Shown piece by piece: positions 10,666-20,199 of a stretch of DNA of 64,000 nucleotides (its first letter is position 1; each line of letters opens with the position of its first letter). The stretch covers positions 1-64,000 of the forward strand of contig JAUKNK010001236.1 in NCBI GenBank assembly GCA_030765055.1. The letters are read 5' to 3'. This DNA comes from Mantis religiosa (lineage: Eukaryota; Arthropoda; Insecta; Mantodea; Mantidae). The position numbers and the translations under genes are program-made. A model generated the notes under the pieces. That model was given only the letters and a program-made list of their open reading frames with translations, was not told the origin of the DNA and did not search any database.

Positions 10666-11470
10666 TGTGTTGTAAACTCCCCTACTTTTTCATCTCTCAA
10701 GTATTGTATGTACCACCCACACGATATCTTCTAACCCAGGAATTCCTTTCGGGCACAAACAGCTGCGAAACCTGAGCTCATTTGCAATCCTATCTGGCTT
10801 ATAGGACATCCGCTGAACCTTGAGCAGCAGAAATCGAGTCGCAATTTACCCACTTTAAATTTTGGGCAAGCACTACCTACGTAGGACGTCAAAGGTCCCT
10901 ATAACCAGGGAGCTGGCAAAGCTGGATGTTCGGCCCGGTGCACTAGTAACGTCAGAAGTACCACGAGTGTTAGGGGTCCACAGCAGCTGAAGGGGACGGA
11001 TCCCCTCCCCTACGTGAGCAATTTTCCTAAGTTACATCCGCTTAAACAAAAAGGAGGCGGCGCCACACCCACCGCCCCCGCTGAGATCATCCAAGGAGGC
11101 TACATCGTCTCACCATACATGTGCTCTTAAGGCTAAGCGTGCAGAAACAGTCACCGCACATATGCGGCCTTCCCATCCATTTTACGGGATGTATTGGCCC
11201 TTTGTAATATATGTTATAGTATATGTAGTAAATTAGGGTGTACGCTTCGGACCGCCGCCATCTGCTTATCAATTCAGCTGCACGCTCCCCGTAATTTAAA
11301 TACCGGTGAGCCAGATGCGTATAAGACCGGCCTTATAACAGGCCTTGTAAATCTACAACGCTTGAAGCTTTTTTCTTTAACTTAAACATCTGGTACTAGA
11401 TGACTAAGTTCCATTGCCTTTGAAATAGGCTTATTTCAGCTTCTTATCTGGCTCTAAGGAACGTAATTGT
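10666..11470. other. Spacer between H1 and H3
   Basis: No gene is recognised. The stretch holds two small hairpins: AGGGGA-CGGA-TCCCCT (10991-11006), with the 6-bp/4-nt shape of a histone stem-loop, and GGCCT-TATAAC-AGGCC (about 11329-11344). H1 and H3 converge on this interval, so both transcripts end at its edges. The copy 2 equivalent is 40328-41132. Confidence 0.5.
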
Positions 11471-11486
11471 GGCCCTGAAAAGGGCC
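11471..11486 (-). terminator. H3 histone mRNA 3' stem-loop
   Basis: On the minus strand this reads GGCCCTTTTCAGGGCC, a 6-bp stem and UUUC loop, 40 nt after the H3 stop codon. It is the site expected for SLBP binding and cleavage without polyadenylation. Confidence 0.95.
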
Positions 11487-11526
11487 GTTTTGTCCGCAAA
11501 CCGACGTCCTCGAGATTGAGCCTCTC

Positions 11527-12471
<945 letters not shown>

Positions 12472-12513
12472 GCCTTTTAATCACGATCGCACGCAGGCAT
12501 GTGTATGAAAAAC

Positions 12514-12529
12514 GGCCCTTTTCAGGGCC
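12514..12529 (+). terminator. H4 histone mRNA 3' stem-loop
   Basis: GGCCCTTTTCAGGGCC, preceded by AAAAC and followed by ACCA, is the standard animal histone 3'-end signal. The downstream purine element is weak (CAGAG near 12546). Confidence 0.95.
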
Positions 12530-12789
12530 ACCAAGTTATTCACTTCAGAGCTCTTGGTCCTGCCTTCTAGCGTCTTGCAATCCCCGGCTGCAGCTTTTCT
12601 CTAAGCCCTTTCTAGTTAATTTCTGAGGCCATCCGTCCAATTCCTTGTGGTTTGGTTACGTTCCTATTGAAACTGATGTGGAATGTTTAAACAAACAAAT
12701 TCCACCCTGCGGACAAGAGATCGCGTTGGCTGTGAGGCTATATACACGTTGGCCGACGTGATGTCAACATCCTTTACAGCTATCAATAG
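12530..12789. other. Spacer downstream of H4
   Basis: About 260 bases with nothing I can assign, between the H4 stem-loop and the LINE relic. Confidence 0.4.
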
Positions 12790-13270
12790 CATGGAGACAT
12801 GCAAAAATATTGTCTTCTGCCGACGTTAGGCAAGCATTTTGAAACCGTACTACAGAACTTACTGCACCATCACGATGTGCTTCGTCCCGAGCAATTTGGG
12901 TTTCGACGGCAACACATCGGCTCCTGCGTACTGTGTACGAGGTGGTTCAAGGTTGCAACAATTGTCACTATGTTGCAGCCCTCTTCCTAGACATCTCCAA
13001 AGCCTTCGATTGGGTGTGGCTCGAAGGCCTTCTCCATCGCCTCATTCACTACAATGTCTCTTATACGCATATTCCATCATTATTTCATAATTTGTTGTTA
13101 CTATGGACCACGTCCACTCTCAACCTCATGCCATAAACGCAGGGGGGTTCCACAGGGCAGTGTCCCTTGTCACCTGCTCTTCCTTAGCTACATCAATACC
13201 CTACTACCCTAAGAGTTTGAAAACCTCGGTCCATTTACCGACGATACTGCCGTAACAGCTGCGTCAACAC
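12790..13270 (+). pseudogene. Dead LINE reverse transcriptase fragment between H4 and H2A, copy 1
   Basis: Pieces of a non-LTR retrotransposon reverse transcriptase are spread over three frames. They are a finger-region stretch with PEQFGFRRQH (about 12880-12920), motif A with LFLDISKAFDWVW (about 12983-13020), motif B with GVPQGSV (about 13145-13165) and a changed motif C, TDDTA in place of ADD (about 13238-13252). Frameshifts and stops break it, so it is inactive. It has the same orientation as H4 and the same decay in copy 2. Only RT-core pieces are visible, so the clade (Jockey/CR1-like) is uncertain. Confidence 0.8.
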
Positions 13271-13515
13271 ATGATGCTAATATGCTAAATACCTATTTCT
13301 AAATCTCATAACTGTTTCCCTTGAGCGGGTTGTACTGTTAGCCAACGCAAAGGAAGTCCCTGATAGGAATGCGTCACCCTTAAGGAGTGCCTGAAGGAAG
13401 TGGCATGAAACTACCAAGCAGGGTATTGGAATAGTGGCTAAACCCCCTTTCCCCTCATTCCCCTGGGACTTTATTGAGGCGAACAGTACAACCCACTCTA
13501 CGGAAAAAGTGTGAT
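13271..13515. other. Spacer downstream of H2A (H2A is on the minus strand)
   Basis: No gene. It probably includes more decayed LINE sequence on its left. The purine-rich minus-strand run GTAGAGTGGG (about 13492-13501) could be the H2A downstream element. Confidence 0.4.
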
Positions 13516-13531
13516 GGCCCTGAAAAGGGCC
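13516..13531 (-). terminator. H2A histone mRNA 3' stem-loop
   Basis: The minus strand reads GGCCCTTTTCAGGGCC, 46 nt after the H2A stop codon. Confidence 0.95.
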
Positions 13532-13577
13532 GTTTAAGTACCTATCGGTGAAAGAGTACGCCGATGAAAGAGGCGCT

Positions 13578-13952
13578 TTAGGCTTTCTTTTCGGTCTTTT
13601 TGGGCAGAAGTACTGCCTGGATGTTAGGCAGTACACCACCTTGGGCTATCGTTACGCCCGAAAGGAGTTTATTCAACTCTTCGTCGTTGCGGATGGCCAG
13701 CTGAAGATGTCTGGGGATTATCCTGGTTTTCTTATTATCCCTGGCGGCGTTTCCTGCCAACTCCAAAACCTCAGCGGCCAAGTACTCCATCACGGCAGCG
13801 AGGTACACGGGGGCACCAGCTCCCACTCGTTCGGCATAATTGCCTTTACGCAGAAGTCGATGAATACGGCCCACGGGGAACTGAAGTCCTGCTCTACTGG
13901 AGCGAGACTTAGACTTTCCCTTCACTTTTCCTCCCTTTCCACGTCCGGACAT
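13578..13952 (-). CDS. H2A: Histone H2A, copy 1
   Basis: This encodes the 124-residue canonical core histone H2A, which dimerises with H2B. It begins MSGRGKGGKVKGKSKSRSSR and has the RAGLQFPVGRIHRLLRKGNY helix, the acidic-patch region (AEVLELAGNAARDN and NDEELNKLL) and a short KKTEKKA tail. No SQ(E/D) C-terminal phosphorylation motif is present, so it is not an H2A.X-type variant, and the sequence is not H2A.Z. It is very close to insect H2A. There is no intron; it is divergent from H2B with 216 bp between starts. Confidence 0.98.
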   Translation of the reverse strand: MSGRGKGGKVKGKSKSRSSRAGLQFPVGRIHRLLRKGNYAERVGAGAPVYLAAVMEYLAAEVLELAGNAARDNKKTRIIPRHLQLAIRNDEELNKLLSGVTIAQGGVLPNIQAVLLPKKTEKKA

Positions 13953-14168
13953 GTTGAAGTGCTGCTGTTGCGTATGTACTCCCTCCTGAAGAACTATTTA
14001 TCGCTTTTATTCCGCCGACACTGCACCAATCGCGGGGTGTCCCCTTGCCTTGTTCCCCAGCCGGTTCGTGCGCCTAGCGAAGGCACCTCCCCCTGACGTC
14101 TTCTCTTTTATTGAGTGGGACGAGCTGATTTTAATTCGTATTCTTGGTTTGTTTGCACAGGGAGCGTC
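13953..14168. promoter_or_regulatory. Bidirectional H2A/H2B promoter
   Basis: For H2A the minus strand has an ATAAATAG TATA-like box (13994-14001), about 42 nt before its ATG. A plus-strand CCAAT (14026-14030) lies between the two genes. On the H2B side are a CRE-like TGACGTC (14094-14100) and a weak TTTTATT element (14106-14112), 57 nt before the H2B ATG. The copy 2 equivalent is 43615-43830. Confidence 0.75.
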
Positions 14169-14540
14169 ATGCCGCCAAAGACCAGTGGAAAGGCTGCCAA
14201 AAAAGCTGGCAAGGCCCAGAAGAACATCTCCAAGGGAGATAAGAAGAAGAAGCGCAAGAGGAAGGAGAGCTACGCCATTTACATCTACAAGGTGCTGAAG
14301 CAAGTTCACCCCGATACTGGGATCAGCTCAAAGGCCATGAGTATCATGAACAGTTTCGTCAATGACATTTTCGAGCGCATCGCGGCCGAAGCCTCCCGCC
14401 TAGCGCATTACAACAAGCGCTCCACCATCACAAGTCGGGAGATTCAGACCGCTGTGCGTCTGCTTCTACCCGGCGAACTGGCCAAGCATGCCGTCAGCGA
14501 GGGTACGAAAGCTGTCACTAAATACACAAGTTCAAAGTAA
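14169..14540 (+). CDS. H2B: Histone H2B, copy 1
   Basis: This encodes the 123-residue core histone H2B. The basic tail MPPKTSGKAAKKAGKAQKN leads to a KKKKRKRKES segment, the histone fold and the C-terminal EGTKAVTKYTSSK, which includes the lysine used for H2B ubiquitylation. The frame is open for 18 codons upstream (from 14115), but MPPKTSGKA is the arthropod H2B N terminus, so the start is placed at 14169. There is no intron. The stem-loop begins 19 nt after the coding sequence, the closest of the five genes. Confidence 0.98.
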   Translation: MPPKTSGKAAKKAGKAQKNISKGDKKKKRKRKESYAIYIYKVLKQVHPDTGISSKAMSIMNSFVNDIFERIAAEASRLAHYNKRSTITSREIQTAVRLLLPGELAKHAVSEGTKAVTKYTSSK

Positions 14541-14558
14541 ATGTGGCACAGATAAAAC

Positions 14559-14574
14559 GGCCCTTTTCAGGGCC
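14559..14574 (+). terminator. H2B histone mRNA 3' stem-loop
   Basis: GGCCCTTTTCAGGGCC is followed by the purine run AGAAAAGGG (14587-14595), the clearest candidate U7-snRNA-binding element in the cluster. Confidence 0.96.
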
Positions 14575-14896
14575 ACCATCTCTCTCAGAAAAGGGCAGTT
14601 GGCTCCTGGCAAGCTTTATTTGTGTTTCCTTTTTTCCATGCTATAGAATGAAATATAAACCTGCACGACCAGGTGGAATACATCCTAAGGTAATTCAAAA
14701 TTCGGCAGATATTAACCTAAGTTAAATGAGTGCCTATTTTTATCTATCTTCCATCGTTGGAAGGAAGCTAAAGTACTGACTGCCCAAGACAGGAAGGCAA
14801 GCTAGAGGAATGTGCAACATTCTCACTTTTGCTGTCTCCTCGGGTTGTATGCTCGCCTTCCTAGTATGACGAGGATGGACGAAGTGTTGTCACATA
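14575..14896. other. Spacer downstream of H2B
   Basis: No gene or repeat recognised apart from the probable H2B downstream element at its left end. Confidence 0.4.
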
Positions 14897-15179
14897 GTTC
14901 ACCTATAAATAATACCTATCGCTGCAACAAACATTAGTTCTAGCAACATGGGTGACTCATATGCACTCTCATTCACTCGTTTCCTAGTAAACAGACCCGC
15001 TACCGGAGCAGCTAAACAGTTCAAGCTCCTATGCCTTTCGTACCCCTCGAGTCTTCTTGTCGTAGCCATACAGGATTAGTTCTCAAGAAAGGGGAAGATA
15101 ATGAAGGGTAAAATTGTTCAGGCCAATTTGCTTGCTTAATACTCTTGGAAACGTACAGGATCGTCTTTCATATACAGGC

Positions 15180-15275
15180 ATGCTGGAATATATGATAGAT
15201 CTGAGTGGTACGCAATTTGGTTTTAGAAAGAATTCCACGGCAGATGCAATAAACTATGCACCAGAAAGAATATAA
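15180..15275 (+). pseudogene. LINE RT fragment (first half of duplication)
   Basis: A 31-codon open stretch contains GTQFGFRKNSTADAI, which matches the finger-region motif of many non-LTR reverse transcriptases. Upstream, a broken frame (about 15075-15170) has an LKKGEDNEG-like start that also fits LINE RT. It is too short to classify and is inactive. The second half repeats it. Confidence 0.6.
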
Positions 15276-15292
15276 AGTGATCATGTGTGTGT

Positions 15293-15293
<1 letters not shown>

Positions 15294-15330
<37 letters not shown>

Positions 15331-15484
15331 GGTACTCCAACGTTAAGTAATATTGGACGGTGAACGAGTTGGATGAAATGTTGCTCGACATTCGCCTTTA
15401 ATAAGGGAAAACCCTGGTAAAAAAAAAAAAACGTATCCAGGTAGCTCACCCTGACCGAGATTCGAACTCGGGACCTCTTGAACG
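15294..15484 (-). mobile_element. tRNA-derived SINE, truncated head, copy 1
   Basis: On the minus strand the 5' end begins inside the tRNA-like region, just after where the A box would be. It keeps the B box GTTCGAATC, runs through the SINE body and ends in a poly-A tail (T-run on plus, 15294-15324) followed by CA repeats. The head was lost at the tandem-duplication breakpoint and not by ordinary 5' truncation. Confidence 0.82.
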
Positions 15485-15766
15485 TTCACCTATAAATAAT
15501 ACCTATCGCTGCAACAAACATTAGTTCTAGCAACATGGGTGACTCATATGCACTCTCATTCACTCGTTTCCTAGTAAACAGACCCGCTACCGGAGCAGCT
15601 AAACAGTTCAAGCTCCTATGCCTTTCGTACCCCTCGAGTCTTCTTGTCGTAGCCATACAGGATTAGTTCTCAAGAAAGGGGAAGATAATGAAGGGTAAAA
15701 TTGTTCAGGCCAATTTGCTTGCTTAATACTCTTGGAAACGTACAGGATCGTCTTTCATATACAGGC

Positions 15767-15862
15767 ATGCTGGAATATATGATAGATCTGAGTGGTACGC
15801 AATTTGGTTTTAGAAAGAATTCCACGGCAGATGCAATAAACTATGCACCAGAAAGAATATAA
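15767..15862 (+). pseudogene. LINE RT fragment (second half of duplication)
   Basis: This is the duplicate of the fragment at 15180-15275, exactly 587 bp on, with the same QFGFRKNST motif. The corresponding copy 2 fragments are at 44842-44937 and 45428-45523. Confidence 0.6.
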
Positions 15863-15872
15863 AGTGATCATG

Positions 15873-15886
<14 letters not shown>

Positions 15887-15918
<32 letters not shown>

Positions 15919-16103
15919 GGTACTCCAACGTTAAGTAATATTGGACGGTGAACGAGTTGGATGAAATGTTGCTCGACATTCGCCTTTAATAAGGGAAAAC
16001 CCTGGTAAAAAAAAACGTATCCAGGTAGCTCACCCTGACCGAGATTCGAACTCGGGACCTCTTGAACGTGAGGCAGACACGCTACCATCTACGCTATCGA
16101 GGC
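15887..16103 (-). mobile_element. tRNA-derived SINE, complete, copy 1
   Basis: Read on the minus strand, it starts GCCTCGATAGCG, has an A box TAGCGTAGATGG (16085-16096) and a B box GTTCGAATC (16043-16051) spaced as in a tRNA gene. A non-tRNA body of about 110 nt and a poly-A tail (T-run 15887-15912) follow. The anticodon arm does not fold well, so this is a SINE and not a working tRNA gene. Tick tRNA-derived SINEs such as Ruka are the likely comparison, but I could not check the match. Confidence 0.85.

Positions 16104-16104
<1 letters not shown>

Positions 16105-16168
<64 letters not shown>
16105..16168. repeat. (GT)32 microsatellite, copy 1
   Basis: A pure GT run of 64 nt directly abuts the tRNA-like head of the SINE. 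In copy 2 the run is 74 nt (45767-45840), which accounts for the 10-nt shift in offset between the units. Confidence 0.95.
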
Positions 16169-16170
<2 letters not shown>

Positions 16171-16882
16171 TTTTCTTTGATTTTCAGGGAACTTTATAGT
16201 TTATGGTGGCCAGTACTATGACAAGGTATCTATATAACAGCATATGACGGATCAAAATTGGAAATATTAGAATTAGAAGAAATCTAAGGACATAAGAGGC
16301 ATAATACATACGCAACAACACATTGCCGGGGCCTTGGGACATTATTGTAACACTTATCTGTTTAAGTACACTTTATAACGCCTCTGAAGATACTTTTAGT
16401 GCCTGTTAAGTTTGGGCACGATGTTTACACTCGTGTTTTTCACCGTTGGCAAACACTTGTTTCACGCCGTCGTGTTGGCAGCAGCTGTTGCCAACATGCG
16501 GTCGTTTCTGCAGCACCGAGATGCAATGTAGTGTCGGGCAAGAGGTTCGATTCCTGAAAATGTTATCCTCTCGGACTGATTTTCTTTCTTTCCTTCTCTT
16601 TTTCCGCTCTTTGCGACGTTAACTGTTCTCGAGCCCTGAATTAAGGTTGGATGAACTTCATTGTTTCCCTCCAGATGGCAGACTTGGCACCTACGTGTCT
16701 GTGGGTTGGATTCCAACAGTTTCCTTAGTGTGAATGTGTGAAAGCGTCCAGGTTCGACACTTAGTAACGTCGAGGCGGATTGGCCGGCCGGCGTGCCTGC
16801 GCAGTACCTGTATGCGCGAACACTTAGCAACAAGTCCGTGAAGGTGGCGCTTAGGTGGGGGGGTGGGTAATACGTAAAGGTC
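16169..16882. other. Spacer with a tRNA-type B-box-like site
   Basis: No gene recognised. GGTTCGATTCC at 16544-16554 matches a pol III B box, and the surrounding sequence may be an old tRNA-derived SINE, but I see no clear A box. The minus-strand open frame at 16462-16905 (147 codons) overlaps this and has no recognised domain. The copy 2 equivalent is 45841-46554. Confidence 0.4.
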
Positions 16883-17290
16883 GGTGCAACATGTCCTCCC
16901 GCCATTAGCGATTATTTTCGTCTATACCATCGTTCATTGTGTGCATTGGGCGTAAAGGCATTTTCCACAGGGTGGTATTGTGGTTTTGGTAACTTTTGCT
17001 TTGATTAATTTTGCGTTGCGTGTCCTCATACACTTGTATTATCATTTTATATATATTCCCATTTACTCTGGTGCAAGATGTCCTCCCGCCATTACCGACT
17101 ATTTTCGACAATAGCCACGTTCGTAATGTGCATTGGGCGTAAAAGCATTTACCACAGTAATTTACAGGTAGTAATTTAATTTACAGGTGGTAATGTGACT
17201 TTGCAAAGTTTTGCTTTTATTTGGCGTGTGCACATACACTTCAACTATATAAAATATATATCCCTCCCGCATGTCCTCCTCAGTTTACGC
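16883..17290. repeat. 187-bp tandem repeat, about two copies, copy 1
   Basis: TGTCCTCCCGCCATTA at about 16891 and again at about 17078 marks two diverged copies that also share GTGCATTGGGCGTAAA and a TTTGCTTT region. A third partial piece (CCCTCCCGCATGTCC) follows near 17265. Divergence between the copies is clearly visible, so this duplication is old. The copy 2 equivalent is 46555-46962. Confidence 0.8.
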
Positions 17291-20199
17291 TTCGCCGCCA
17301 CATTGGATTCCGTAATCCATTACAACGATGCACGTGGTCAATTTAGGAATGGTATCTTGATGTTCGCCTGTCCTGCGCCAGCCTGCCTCTTCTCCTGGAT
17401 GACAAAGACTTCTGGAGTACATACAAACATTGTCACCGACGCGAGAAGTGCTCCTTTTCTCCCTTGTGTAATTTAGTGTCTTTTCTGGTGCGTAATGGTG
17501 TTTCTCGTTCTGCCTTTAACGTGTGATTGTGCTCCTTTCGGATGTTTGAACTCTCCGCTTGTGACTTGAGTGCCTTATCACCATGGAAGTGAATATCCTG
17601 TACACCGTTTCTTTTGTGTACATTGTAAATAGTGTTCGTTTTTCGCCTTCCCTTGTGTGTCGAGGTGTGTGCAAGTTCACCACCCACTCCCCTGTGGTTC
17701 CTTACATGGATGATGCTTTGCAGTGCTTTCCTATCACTTTTGCATACCAGCACAAGGCAAGTTGCAGGTACATTTGGTCCATGTGAATGTACATGTGTGG
17801 TGCTTTCAGAGGTTGTGGCGTGCGTGTGTGTTTTGTGCTTCCTTGTTTTTAGTGGCGTGTGCCTTCTCGTGTGTGTGCTACCAATCCCATTACTCACATA
17901 CAGTGTCTATCTAGCTCGCGTGCTTGCAACAATCTCCCATACATCTGCACTTGTAGTGTTTGCCTGATGACCTTTACTCTGGGTGCTCTGCTCACTTATT
18001 AATCAAGCCTATTTAATACTGAGTTGCTTTCCCATGCCATCCCCCACGAGTAGGTGCTGGCAAATACCCTACCTCCGTGGTTTGCTTTCATATCCCTCCG
18101 CATCTAAATGCAAAAGAGGGCGACTTTTAGGAACAGGTGACCAAACGTAATCAGGTCAGGACTGGCTGGAAATCCGCTATATGTATGGCTTCACTTCATT
18201 TGATGATATATGTTTAGGGGCGCTCGACTGCAAGATCAGTGCCCTTTTAAAACAACACTGGCAAGGGCCATATATGAACCTAAATACCAAGCAAAAATTT
18301 AAGTAAGGAATATAAATATAAACCAAACACAGGATATATTCTTAACAAAAATAAACTACAGTAACACATACACTAAATCCTTAAACTAACTGTCCAAATA
18401 AAACCTTGCTCTGTTGGCATCCGTAACTGGGGCAGAATCCCCCTTGAAGGAAAGTGAGCTCCAAGAATCAGAAATCATGCCTGGTTCAACTTACCTCCTT
18501 TTGCTGGTCGTACCTCCCAAGACTACCTCCGTCAAACATGCACTTTGGGCAAGTTAGCTGTCATCAGTACCTAGCAAGAGAAGGCAGAGGCTCGAATAAC
18601 CCCCTCCCCCAGCATCCCCTATCCCTTGCTTTCTAGGTCAGGTACCACAGAGCATTTCAACATGGAGGTCTCCCTGAGCTCTGCAAGGTCAAGGCTTCCA
18701 GGAGTGTCCCCGTGTACTTCTGACACAAGGAGGGGGGAGGATAACCACTTGCCACTTGTGGTGCCTACAACCTGCCTGAGCGAGTGACTGTGTATTTTCA
18801 GTGGCTGGTGATTTGTCGAGGTGTATGTCACCTTAGTCCTTTGGGACCTCTTTGGTTGAGGAATTAAATATATTACAAGTTTTTCCTGTTCTTAATTACC
18901 TCATCAAATGCTCCCTCCATATAACCCAAAACTAGCTTTGAGGAATTTCTTGCGGTGGTAAAATGACCATGTTCGTTCTTGTAATAGCCCTGTGGCGTCG
19001 CCCATTCGACTGGAGACCAACCTTAAGGCACGTGAAGAACAAAGCTCCTCCAACAAAGATTGCACTTCGAATATTATAACTCAAGCTTCCATGCTCATGC
19101 TCATGCACCTCTTACGCTTACTGTAACGATACATACTAATATAGAGACATTATTAAGAAACTCCTCTTGTTAAGACTCAACAGGGGAGTGGTTGCGTAAC
19201 AACAAGTGGTTAAGGTGCTAGCTTGTCCACCATCTCAGGTAAGTTTAACCATGCCTGCCTCCATAACGGCTTTGTTAAGTTATTGTCCTACTGATGAAAT
19301 GTAAATCTGCTCTGGTTCCCTTTCACGAATGAATGAATGAAAGTTGGGATGGATGGATGAACGTACGTATGCAAGCTAGAAGCCACGGTATGCAAGCTAC
19401 AGCAATCAGTGATAGCTGACAGAAAATCCCATTTTCTGTTACTTTAACCTAAATTTCCATTGAGACCTCGTAGTTTCAGAATCTGCCATTTAAAGAGACG
19501 CTGCGCCCCGATTTAACTGTCTGTCTCCTTAATCGCCTTCGTTAGCACATTTCAGCGACACTGATGGAACTTTCACGTTTAAACCACGCAGTGAGATTTC
19601 AGTTCTTTGCCGTTAAGTTCAGAGACATTCTTCTGGGTGTTTCTGAAAGGTGCCCAACAAGACATCCATTTATTTCCTCCTGCTTTTGTTGACATTTGTG
19701 AATGTGAATGGTGAATAGCCTATAGTGAACACACTGGTTCTCATGGACACCTGAGCCGTGGAATGCAGCTTATATTAATGTTAAGTTTACTTCAGAATAG
19801 CAATACGGCTTCACATGACATTTTTCTGCTTTCCTGCTGCAGCAGTAAATAGTAATCCTTGCCTTGTTTCTTTTGGTGCATATAATCCGTAAATTTAATG
19901 AAAGCTTTGGGTTTGGAATTTGCAGCGGCTGTAACTGTTGAATTTAACACGAGTTACAAGGCTACTTCATGAAGTGTAGGGAAAATCTGCAGCAAGTGAT
20001 GTAAGCCCAGTGAGCAAGAAAGTCACTAGTGTAGATCAGAGTGCCCAAAATGCGTGGTGCACTTAAATATCTGCTGGGAAGAGGTTAAAGGTAAAACCAC
20101 ATTAAAATAAGGAAACTAACCGTTTCACTTAGTCGGGAGACTTTTCAGGACTATGAGGAAGAGTGTTTGTTTAAATTTAATTTGATTTGTTTAATTTAT
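17291..20199. other. Low-information spacer before satellite B, copy 1
   Basis: No gene supported. It contains GT-rich low-complexity sequence (17650-17900), which creates open frames on both strands (for example 17433-17897 minus), a short GAAT/GGAT run (19328-19365) and a possible decayed tRNA-like SINE near 19200-19260 (AGTGGTTAAGGTGCTAGC). The copy 2 equivalent is 46963-49871. Confidence 0.45.

Larger units (their letters stand above)
14897..16068. repeat. 587-bp tandem duplication carrying SINE and LINE debris, copy 1
   Basis: The sequence beginning GTTCACCTATAAATAATACC at 14897 starts again at 15484. Each half holds the same stretch, a short LINE RT fragment, a (GT)n-poly-T tract and a SINE in minus orientation. 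The internal breakpoint is inside the SINE's tRNA-like head: the first SINE stops after GAACG and joins the start of the second half, while the second SINE continues intact. The two halves differ mainly in GT, T and A tract lengths. The copy 2 equivalent is 44559-45730. Confidence 0.92.

Noticed and set aside
13548..14096. 182-codon plus-strand open frame across H2A
   Set aside because: It is antisense to H2A and its promoter, with no recognised domain.
16020..16103. Functional tRNA gene on the minus strand
   Set aside because: The A and B boxes are good, but the anticodon arm does not fold and the sequence continues into a SINE body with a poly-A tail.
17433..17897. 154-codon minus-strand open frame as a gene
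   Set aside because: It comes from GT/CA-rich low-complexity sequence that opens frames on both strands.
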